47,119 bases of DNA. It comes from an uncultured Pseudomonadota bacterium (GTDB taxonomy: Bacteria > Myxococcota_A > Bradymonadia > Bradymonadales > Bradymonadaceae). The stretch spans positions 1 to 47,119 of the forward strand of contig CATLTV010000015.1 in assembly GCA_950059285.1 (NCBI GenBank), given 5' to 3'. The stretch's first letter is position 1. Each line of letters starts with the position of its first letter. Shown here in pieces: positions 9,193 through 15,632 of the stretch. The notes below the pieces were generated by a model, which was not told the DNA's origin, searched no databases, and saw only the letters and a list, made by a program, of their open reading frames with translations. The position numbers were made by a program, and so were the translations under genes.

Positions 9193-10446
9193 TTATTCGG
9201 TCCAGATCGAGACTGCAAAGTCGTTGTTTTGGTCCGTGGTACGGTCCACAACCACGAGGTAGTCGCCATCCGCAGGAACCTCCCAGCCGTCGATCTTGTC
9301 ACCAAGGTCGATGGCGACATGGCAGCTCATGTAATCACAGCTGTCCATGATGTAGATGACGTTATCAGCGGTGTCGCCCACAGCTTCGGAGGCATCCACA
9401 AAGAGTTTGTCGCCCTGGCTCAATCCCTTGACCATAAACGCCATGTCCTGTCCCGGTGTCTGGATTCGACCTGTGAGGTCACCTGGGTCCACGGGATCGG
9501 GCTCGGGATCGTCGGGATCATCACCACCGCCTGGTGTGCCTGCGTTGTTGGGGTTCAGACAGGTGTTGTCTGTGTTCAGATTGAACCTGTCAAAGTAACC
9601 TTCCATGCTTCCTGTATGCATGTAGGGGAGTGAGTCCACAGAGATTGCGTTCTCACAGACGTCGCCACCGCATGCGTCCATGGCGCATGGGAGCGCGCAG
9701 GTTTCTTCAATGGTGGATGCGCCACCCTGCGCACAAATTTCAAGCGTGTTGCCTTCACATGTGGTGGAGCCCACGGGCAGACAGACAAGCGGTGTGAACT
9801 CAAGGTTGACGGTCAGAGAACCGCGTTGGTTCTGACGTGGTTCCGCGATAAGGATGTACTCCTTGCCAGGCTCAAGGAAGAAGTTGGTGTCAAGGCTTGG
9901 ATCACAGAAGCGTCGTGTGGGGCTGTCGCATGTACCTTCATGGAGTTCAAGAACCCAGGCGATGCCCGCTGCGGTAATGTTGGAGTAGACGCCCACAGGG
10001 CTATCCACGGTGAATCTCCACCCTGTCTCGGCGGCAGAGCCAAAGCCGCATGATGTGGCGAACTCGTCGATGACGTTGGATGTGTTGCCCATCAGCACCA
10101 CATTGCTTGATGTGTCGAGCACACCCAGATCCTCCACATTGTTGCACAGGCCATCTGTCACGGTGCCGCCGCCCTGGTCAGGGTCCATGTCTGTGGGAGT
10201 GTCTGTCATATCACCCTCCATGTCAGTCATGTCGCCAGAGGGGTTCTCGCTCATGTCCATATCATCCCCAGAGGTTGTGCCGTCATCCATCTCATCCGTG
10301 TGACCCATATCTGTGGCCGAGACAGGTGGGGGAGGGGAGGTGCCGTTATTGCTTGGGCCACAGGCGGACATGGTGAACAATCCAAGTGCCAGAAGCGCAG
10401 GTCCCAGAGGTGGGCGAAGAGTTTTCAGGGAGGTCTTGGTATCCAT
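9193..10446 (-). CDS. Lipoprotein with Asp/Met-rich linker and Cys-rich domain
   Basis: A 417-residue predicted lipoprotein. The signal peptide ends in lipobox FTMSAC with Cys29. A linker of about 50 residues built from D, M, T, E and S (for example DDMDMSEN, DMTDMEGDM) follows. The rest holds two regions resembling bacterial pre-peptidase or beta-sandwich folds, separated by a Cys-rich piece with eight or more cysteines and a Gly/Asp/Pro-rich linker (GGGDDPDDPEPDP). No enzyme motif is seen. The ATG at 10446 is chosen because AAGGA lies 10 bases upstream and it places the lipobox correctly; the open frame runs 63 codons further up without signal-like character. Probably outer-membrane anchored; function unknown. 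Confidence 0.8.
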   Translation of the reverse strand: MDTKTSLKTLRPPLGPALLALGLFTMSACGPSNNGTSPPPPVSATDMGHTDEMDDGTTSGDDMDMSENPSGDMTDMEGDMTDTPTDMDPDQGGGTVTDGLCNNVEDLGVLDTSSNVVLMGNTSNVIDEFATSCGFGSAAETGWRFTVDSPVGVYSNITAAGIAWVLELHEGTCDSPTRRFCDPSLDTNFFLEPGKEYILIAEPRQNQRGSLTVNLEFTPLVCLPVGSTTCEGNTLEICAQGGASTIEETCALPCAMDACGGDVCENAISVDSLPYMHTGSMEGYFDRFNLNTDNTCLNPNNAGTPGGGDDPDDPEPDPVDPGDLTGRIQTPGQDMAFMVKGLSQGDKLFVDASEAVGDTADNVIYIMDSCDYMSCHVAIDLGDKIDGWEVPADGDYLVVVDRTTDQNNDFAVSIWTE

Positions 10447-10622
10447 CACAGATGCATCCTTATCGTATGGGGGAGGGGCCAGAGGTTGTACTTGGCTAGT
10501 GTCTATGGCGGGGGCCGTAATTCTTTCGTAAAACAGTGTCTGCAAGTATCGGGTCATCGTCAAGCATGTGTACGAAAACCGCTTAAAAACAATTGTTGCA
10601 CCATGTGCATCAAAAAACAACA

Positions 10623-10651
10623 TTGACGACAGCACCTTAAAGCGCTTATCG
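10623..10651 (+). promoter_or_regulatory. Possible sigma-70-like promoter for the structured element
   Basis: TTGACG (10623-10628) is followed after 18 bp by a partial -10, with TATCGT at 10647-10652 (four of six bases). A start near 10659 would begin just ahead of the stem-closed element at 10676-10800. Weak evidence. Confidence 0.25.
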
Positions 10652-10675
10652 TGGGGCGCGATCTATGAGGGTTGT

Positions 10676-10800
10676 ATGAAGTCTCTAACAGGAGCATATC
10701 ATCCACTCAGGCAGGACGCCTGTGTTATCCCGCACTTAGATCCACATGGACAGGAACCCACGGATGGGTTCGCCTCAGGTCTGACACTTCATTGTTTTTG
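10676..10800 (+). ncRNA. Possible structured RNA (leader or small RNA) upstream of the methyltransferase
   Basis: ATGAAGT (10676-10682) can pair with ACTTCAT (10786-10792) to close a domain of about 117 nt. Inside are two clean hairpins: CAGGC (10708-10712) with GCCTG (10718-10722), and GAACCCA (10754-10760) with TGGGTTC (10765-10771) around a CGGA loop. A T5 run follows at 10795-10799. I do not recognise it as 6S, SRP, tmRNA or a known riboswitch. It could also be a 5' leader of the methyltransferase transcript, ending 190 bp before that start codon. Confidence 0.3.
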
Positions 10801-10991
10801 ATGTGCGACCTTGAGTGAAAATAATGACAAGGAAGTTGCATGCTTGATCCAGGCGTTCACTCCACCTGTCTTTCCTCACAGTATACGTACATGCATGTGC
10901 CATAGCAAATGCAGTGTCTGTGCCTGTTGGCAAGGAAATACAGCCGTTGAGTGACCTCTGATGCATGCACCATGTATACAGGCAGAAGACC

Positions 10992-11846
10992 ATGACGGCT
11001 CCGCTTTCCTCCACTCTCCGTTTCGACGCTGAAGCACTCGCTGGTCAGGATGACCAGGAAGGTGTCGTTCTCCCCACTCCTTATTACCATCATGATCGCG
11101 GCATGACCCTTTATCAGGGCGACTCCTTGAAGTTGCTCGAGATGATGGAGCCCGAGCAGTTCGACCTGATCTTTGCTGATCCTCCCTACTTCCTGTCCAA
11201 TGGTGGTATGACCTGTAAGAACGGTCGCATGGTGAGCGTCAACAAGGGCAAGTGGGACCGCTCTCAGGGTGTGGCAGAGAACCACGAGTTCAACTTGCGT
11301 TGGTTGAGCGCCTGTCAGCGTCTGCTCAAACCTAACGGTAGCATGTGGGTCACTGGAACGCATCACGTCATCTTCAGCCTTGGCTTTGCCATGCAAACCC
11401 TCGGGTTCAAAATCCTCAATGACATCTCCTGGTTCAAGGTCAATCCTCCACCCAACCTCTCCTGCCGTTACTTCACGCACTCCACAGAGACGATGATCTG
11501 GGCTGCGCGTGATCAGGACTCTCGCCATACCTTCAACTACAAGGTCATGAAGGAGATGAACGACAACAAGCAGATGAAGAGCATGTGGAGCATCATGGCC
11601 CCTCGTAAAGCCGAAAAGCTTCACGGTCGTCACCCTACACAAAAGCCCATGAAACTCCTGCGTCGCGTGGTCCTTGCCGCCTCCAATGAGGGTGATCTTA
11701 TCCTTGATCCTTTCAATGGCTCGGGCACCACAGGTCTTGCTGCTCTTGAGAATGGCCGTCGTTATGTGGGCATCGACGCAAGCGATGAGTACCTCGACCT
11801 CTCAATTCGTCGCTTTGAGCATCTTGACGAGGATTTCTCCAAGTAA
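10992..11846 (+). CDS. Orphan DpnA-like DNA adenine (N6) methyltransferase
   Basis: A site-specific DNA methyltransferase of 284 residues. Motif IV DPPY is at 63-66 and comes before the SAM-binding motif DPFNGSGTT (about 239-247), the order of beta-class amino-methyltransferases. FADPPYFLSNGG, NPPPNLSCRYF and HSTETMIWA strongly resemble DpnA of the DpnII system and its relatives, so GATC methylation is the best guess; the target has not been shown. No restriction endonuclease gene is nearby, so it is probably a solitary regulatory or protective enzyme. GATC is common in this window, which shows no avoidance. ATG 10992 is preferred to ATG 10965, which has a poorer upstream site. A 62-bp palindrome follows the stop. 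Confidence 0.88.
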   Translation: MTAPLSSTLRFDAEALAGQDDQEGVVLPTPYYHHDRGMTLYQGDSLKLLEMMEPEQFDLIFADPPYFLSNGGMTCKNGRMVSVNKGKWDRSQGVAENHEFNLRWLSACQRLLKPNGSMWVTGTHHVIFSLGFAMQTLGFKILNDISWFKVNPPPNLSCRYFTHSTETMIWAARDQDSRHTFNYKVMKEMNDNKQMKSMWSIMAPRKAEKLHGRHPTQKPMKLLRRVVLAASNEGDLILDPFNGSGTTGLAALENGRRYVGIDASDEYLDLSIRRFEHLDEDFSK

Positions 11847-11859
11847 GCGATTGCATCAC

Positions 11860-11921
11860 ACAATCACAAATACAAGAGGTGAGCCCTTTTAAAAGGGCTC
11901 ACCTCTTGTATTTGTGATTGT
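11860..11921. terminator. 62-bp perfect loopless palindrome after the methyltransferase
   Basis: Arms 11860-11890 and 11891-11921 pair perfectly over 31 bp; the centre reads CCCTTTTAAAAGGG. A T5 run follows (11921-11925), so this is a credible intrinsic terminator for the plus strand, with an unusually long stem. Confidence 0.85.
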
Positions 11922-12044
11922 TTTTCCTCTTTGATCGTGTCAAGGGCTTGAACCTTCTGTGGCCCTTGGATAGGGTAGGTCTATACTTTCTTGACCTGGG
12001 TGTGCTGGGTTTATTTGGATTATTTGTATCAAGGAGTACAACGC

Positions 12045-14141
12045 GTGTCTTTTCTGAAATCATGTCAAGGTCTTGCATCTGTGTTGAGTGCGTTGATGGT
12101 CGTCTCTCTGTTCGGTTGTGGGACCGACGCTCCGCCCGAGGAGAACGTAGAGGCAAACAATGCTGATATGGGAGAAGGGTGTGTGCACTCATGTCTTCTG
12201 GACGATACCCTGTGTAAGAGTGATTACTACTACCTGAAGTGTGAAGTTCAGGCAGACGGATGTCGTGATTACAGCAGGCAGGCTGTGCGCTGCGCCACGG
12301 GCGAAATTTGCAACATCCAAACATCCAAGTGTGAGCCTGATAGCTCTGTGGAGCCTCGTGAATGTGTTTCAAACTGTGAGGGCGGAGATCCTCCACGTTG
12401 TAACGCTGAGGGTGAGGTTGAGACCTGTGAGCTGCGTGATGGTATGGAGTGCTTCACTTATGAGGTGTCTTCCAGTTGTGGTGATGGCGAGGTGTGTACG
12501 GATGGTGTGTGCGGCGAGCCAGCTTGCCCCGAGCCCTGCACCTTGAATGATACGCAGTGTGAAGGTGACCAGGTTCAGGTCTGTCAGGAGATCAATGGTT
12601 GCCTCGTCTTTGGAGTTGCTGAAGACTGTAAAGATGGCTTTGTGTGTCAGAATAACAGCTGTGAAGCCCAGTTAACCTGTGAAGACCGTTGTGTCATCAG
12701 CTCAACAAATATCTGCTCACCTTCAGGCGTGCCTCGTGTCTGCGAGACGCTTGATACAGGCTGTACAGGTTATGTAGAGAAGGATGCCTGCGGTGATGGC
12801 TTTGAATGTGACAATGGCGAGTGTGTTGAGGCAGATGCCTGTCCAGAAGATGCCTGTCTTGTGGGGGCCAAGCGTTGTAGCTTTGGTGATGTCGTCGAGA
12901 TTTGCGAAGTGCGCCAGGATGGTTGTCCTGGCTTTGATCAGCTTGAGAGCTGTGGCGCGGGTGGCTACATTTGCGATGCAACCTCGGGTTCTGCTCAGTG
13001 CGTCGAGCCTCCGATGATGTCCGCTCCTGTGGTCATTAACGAGGTGTTTTACAACATCCCTGGGGCAGATGTTGATCCCACGACCATGCAATCCAAGAGC
13101 TTTATTGAACTTCGCGGCCAGGCGGGTCAGAGCCTCGCAGGTTGGGAGGTCAAGCTTGTCAACGGCTCCAATGGTATGCCTTATCAAACGCTGACACTTC
13201 CTTCGGATGCGGTCATTGGTAGCCAGGGTTTTGCGCTGATTACCACTGATGCACCTGTCAATTACTTCAGAGGCTTGGTGTTTGCGGGGACCTCTATCTA
13301 CGAATTAATCCCTGCATCAACCACGGACGATGGTTTCCAGAATGGCCCTGATAACGTGGAGCTTTACGACGATCAGGGAAGCAAGATTGATGCGATCGGT
13401 TACGGTGACTTCGGAATGGGTGATATCTTCACAGGCGAGGGAACTTCCCCGGGTCGTGTGTATGAGAACCGCTCCCTTGGACGTATTGATGGGATTGATA
13501 CCGACGACAACAGCGCGGATTTTGTGTCGTTCTTCCCCACACCAGGACTTGAGAACGAGGATCTGATCCTGAACGAAGTGTATGTGGATCAGCCAGGCTC
13601 GGATGGTCAGGAAGATGCCATGGAGACCTTCATTGAAATTGTGGCTCCTATTCGCGACTCACAATGGATCGACATGGAGCTTGACCAGTATAACTTGCGT
13701 GCGATCAATGGCTTCGATGGTATGGATTATGTCTTCAATGGCACCAACGCGGGCGTGGACTTCTCGAACTCGTTACTGAACGATCTCTCCCGTTCAACAG
13801 GTGAGATCTCGACGGAAGGCTATGTTGTGGTGTGTAATATTCAGTCCACACCATCATTGATCAATCGCTGCTCCGTGCTCTTTGATGGCGCTGACTTCCA
13901 GAATGGCCCCGACAGTATTGTGCTTGAGTATGACGGGCGCACCATTGATTCGCTTGCTTATGGCACATTCTCGGCCATGGAGCAGGCGTTTGGAGAGGGA
14001 GCACCATTCCCTGTCTCTTCAAGTGATGAGGGCAAGTCCATCAACCGCCTTGATGATGGCACCTACTCACTTGATGACGATGATAACAGCTCGGACTTCT
14101 ACCTGACCTCGCCCACACCAGGCGCGCGAAACGCAGACTAG
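12045..14141 (+). CDS. Lipoprotein with Cys-rich modules and two lamin-tail domains
   Basis: A 698-residue predicted surface lipoprotein. The start is a GTG at 12045: AAGGAG at 12031-12036 lies 8 bases upstream, and this start gives a signal peptide with lipobox LFGC at Cys25. A longer frame from a TTG at 11991 has neither. Residues about 40-325 form repeated Cys-rich modules (C-x3-C, then C-x7-10-C and CGDGF-type turns). Two lamin-tail domains follow, beginning VINEVFYN near 327 and LILNEVYVD near 507, each with GWEV/YNLR-like strands and a closing TPG. Lamin-tail domains in bacteria occur on secreted proteins, sometimes beside nucleases, but no catalytic domain is visible here. Monocistronic between two palindromic terminators. 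Confidence 0.85.
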   Translation: MSFLKSCQGLASVLSALMVVSLFGCGTDAPPEENVEANNADMGEGCVHSCLLDDTLCKSDYYYLKCEVQADGCRDYSRQAVRCATGEICNIQTSKCEPDSSVEPRECVSNCEGGDPPRCNAEGEVETCELRDGMECFTYEVSSSCGDGEVCTDGVCGEPACPEPCTLNDTQCEGDQVQVCQEINGCLVFGVAEDCKDGFVCQNNSCEAQLTCEDRCVISSTNICSPSGVPRVCETLDTGCTGYVEKDACGDGFECDNGECVEADACPEDACLVGAKRCSFGDVVEICEVRQDGCPGFDQLESCGAGGYICDATSGSAQCVEPPMMSAPVVINEVFYNIPGADVDPTTMQSKSFIELRGQAGQSLAGWEVKLVNGSNGMPYQTLTLPSDAVIGSQGFALITTDAPVNYFRGLVFAGTSIYELIPASTTDDGFQNGPDNVELYDDQGSKIDAIGYGDFGMGDIFTGEGTSPGRVYENRSLGRIDGIDTDDNSADFVSFFPTPGLENEDLILNEVYVDQPGSDGQEDAMETFIEIVAPIRDSQWIDMELDQYNLRAINGFDGMDYVFNGTNAGVDFSNSLLNDLSRSTGEISTEGYVVVCNIQSTPSLINRCSVLFDGADFQNGPDSIVLEYDGRTIDSLAYGTFSAMEQAFGEGAPFPVSSSDEGKSINRLDDGTYSLDDDDNSSDFYLTSPTPGARNAD

Positions 14142-14153
14142 AAACGCAGACCA
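14128..14153 (+). repeat. 13-bp tandem duplication across the stop codon
   Basis: GAAACGCAGACTA (14128-14140) is followed directly by GAAACGCAGACCA (14141-14153), 12 of 13 identical. The stop TAG (14139-14141) spans the junction. It looks like a recent slippage or template-switch duplication, a few bases before a perfect palindrome. Confidence 0.8.
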
Positions 14154-14160
14154 AGAATCT

Positions 14161-14222
14161 TCAAAAAAAGAATGAGGGCGGCGAGCTGATTTATCAGCTC
14201 GCCGCCCTCATTCTTTTTTTGA
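14161..14222. terminator. 62-bp perfect inverted repeat with 2-nt loop
   Basis: Arms 14161-14190 and 14193-14222 pair perfectly over 30 bp around TT. The stem has GAGGGCGGCGAGC and an A7/T7 outer part. It acts after the lamin-tail gene, probably as a terminator for the plus strand. Confidence 0.85.
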
Positions 14223-14251
14223 GGAGAATAAAATTGTTGGTGAATTGTTCC

Positions 14252-14280
14252 TTGATTTGAATACCGTTCGTCGTTATACA
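14252..14280 (+). promoter_or_regulatory. Sigma-70-like promoter of the zinc-ribbon gene
   Basis: TTGATT (14252-14257), a 17-bp spacer, then TATACA (14275-14280). Spacing is ideal and the site follows a terminator, 138 bp before the ATG at 14418. Confidence 0.5.
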
Positions 14281-14417
14281 CGGCGTCCAGTACGCTTCCT
14301 GTTTTTGGAAGCAGCCTTTTGTTGCCCTTTTGCAAAGGGGCGTCGTTTGAAAAGTGAATAGCAAAGATCGATTTGGTGGGCTTTTGTGAGTGCACCACAG
14401 AGAGTAGGAAAGAACCC

Positions 14418-15041
14418 ATGGGTGAAAGAAGAAGTTACGAGTTTACATGTGTGTCGTGTGGTGAGATGGATACGCTCCCGTTTGAGCCCAAGGGTGATGT
14501 CAAATGCAAGGATTGCTTCCGTGCTGAACGTGAGATCCGTCGCCGTCATGCTCCTGTGCAGAAACACAACACTCGCGTGATGTTGCCCATTGTCTGTTGT
14601 CAATGTGGTAAAAAAGAAACCCTCGATCATATGCCAAAAGGCAAGAAACTACACGAACTTATGTGCTCCGAGTGTACCGAGGAAATGCTTGGTGCAAAGT
14701 CGACATGGAACGAAGTCAGGCAGCAAAAGCGCTCCGAGCGCAGACGCTCCTGGAAGGTCTCCTGCGATGAGTGTGGTGTCCCCATTTTCATGAATACTCG
14801 CCCACGTCGTGAAGAGTTCTACCTGTGTGGTAGCTGCGAAAACGACCACGTGCGCGCCACTGGCGATGCGCTTGCGAACGCTGACAAGGTGACAGGTGGT
14901 GTGCATAAACGTGCAGGCCGACGCCGCATGTTTGTCCCTGACGCGCCAACTTCAGCTGCACTTGCACCCTCTGTGTTTGATACGCCTGCTCAAGATCTTG
15001 CCACAGATCAGAGCGCTTCTGTGAAGGGCGAAGAAGAATAA
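14418..15041 (+). CDS. Three-zinc-ribbon protein
   Basis: A 207-residue basic protein with three CxxC...CxxC pairs: CVSC/CKDC (about residues 10-36), CCQC/CSEC (about 60-87) and CDEC/CGSC (about 114-142). Each is a likely Zn ribbon. The first resembles the small CxxC-x17-CxxC ribbon proteins common in deltaproteobacteria. The C-terminal 50 residues are acidic and low in complexity. Zinc ribbons of this type usually bind RNA, DNA or RNA polymerase; the role here is unknown. The ATG at 14418 has AGGAA about 8 bases upstream, whereas the open frame reaches a TTG at 14373. It converges on a small lipoprotein gene and ends 4 bp before a palindrome. Confidence 0.8.
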   Translation: MGERRSYEFTCVSCGEMDTLPFEPKGDVKCKDCFRAEREIRRRHAPVQKHNTRVMLPIVCCQCGKKETLDHMPKGKKLHELMCSECTEEMLGAKSTWNEVRQQKRSERRRSWKVSCDECGVPIFMNTRPRREEFYLCGSCENDHVRATGDALANADKVTGGVHKRAGRRRMFVPDAPTSAALAPSVFDTPAQDLATDQSASVKGEEE

Positions 15042-15044
15042 GCT

Positions 15045-15114
15045 CAGCAATAAACGCGAGAAGGGGCGGCCATTTGACTTGTCAAATGGCCGCCCCTTCT
15101 CGCGTTTATTGCTG
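15045..15114. terminator. 70-bp palindrome (34-bp arms, TT loop), GGGGCGGCC family
   Basis: Arms 15045-15078 and 15081-15114 pair perfectly. The core is GAGAAGGGGCGGCC. The right arm contains the stop and last two codons of the minus-strand lipoprotein (15106-15114), and the left arm carries the mirror copy CAGCAATAA right after the zinc-ribbon stop. Neither flank has a T tract, so it is not a canonical intrinsic terminator. Confidence 0.85.
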
Positions 15115-15456
15115 TTGAAGCGGTCTTAGATCACAGGTTCCTGCATTGCAGTACGCTTCAGATGGTGTGGGTGCTGCACAATCTGCGATTGCACGGCAGC
15201 GCCCTTCAAAGCGCGTCTCTCGCTCATTGTCTTTGTTTACCTCGTCGACCTCCGAGACATTCACGCTCGCTTGAGCTGAGCACACGCATGCTCTTGAGAG
15301 ATAGACAATGGTGCACTCGCTATCCTGCGCGCAGCTTTGATCGTAGTCCTCTGCTTCGGGCTGTCCAGAAGGGTCTCCTGTGAACCGTCCACAGGCAGTG
15401 CTCAATGTGAGGATGAAGATAAGAAGTGGTCCAATATGTCGTTTACAGGTAAGCAT
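15106..15456 (-). CDS. Small Cys-rich lipoprotein
   Basis: A 116-residue predicted lipoprotein. The signal peptide ends in LSTAC with Cys22, and the mature part has eight further cysteines (SCAQDSEC, ACVC, RCRAIADC, YCNAGTC), consistent with four disulfides in the periplasm or on the outer membrane. An AAGGA lies about 10 bases before the ATG. Small proteins of this cysteine pattern are common in deltaproteobacterial secretomes, without known function. Its last codons lie inside the palindrome, so the GLN-rich end (LQQQ) may be shaped by that element. Confidence 0.75.
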   Translation of the reverse strand: MLTCKRHIGPLLIFILTLSTACGRFTGDPSGQPEAEDYDQSCAQDSECTIVYLSRACVCSAQASVNVSEVDEVNKDNERETRFEGRCRAIADCAAPTPSEAYCNAGTCDLRPLQQQ

Positions 15457-15547
15457 CAGGTGAAAATCCTTGAATCGAGAGGTTGGAATGCAATACTCAT
15501 CATAATAGATGATTGTGACAGGGCCTGAAATCGTTTAAGGAGATAAG

Positions 15548-15570
15548 TTACAGCACAGTATGTGTTGTAA
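15548..15570. promoter_or_regulatory. Dyad operator upstream of rpsA
   Basis: TTACAGCACA (15548-15557), three bases, then TGTGTTGTAA (15561-15570) are inverted repeats matching at 9 of 10 positions. A TATACA (15583-15588) lies 12 bp downstream with no good -35, so the site overlaps the -35 region, as for an activator. Its CACA/TGTG inner halves recall the dyad at 2992-3009. Confidence 0.45.
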
Positions 15571-15632
15571 GAGTAGTAGCGCTATACACAATTTATCAAT
15601 CTTTATTGAGTAACACAAAGGATCACGAGATC

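Larger units (their letters stand above)
10447..10991. other. Divergent intergenic region upstream of the methyltransferase
   Basis: These 545 bases carry no convincing protein gene. A 77-codon frame at 10568-10801 has no family resemblance and runs through the hairpins of the RNA-like element listed separately. The first 230 bases presumably contain the promoter of the minus-strand lipoprotein. Confidence 0.55.

Noticed and set aside
10754-10771. GGGTTCG-type hairpin as a tRNA T-arm
   Set aside because: The stem is 7 bp and no acceptor, D or anticodon arms surround it.
10568-10801. 77-codon frame upstream of the methyltransferase
   Set aside because: No ribosome site or homology, and it covers hairpins that better suit a structured RNA.
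10857-11642. 261-codon frame opposite the methyltransferase
   Set aside because: Antisense shadow: its protein shows no family features and the plus strand carries clear methylase motifs in this stretch.
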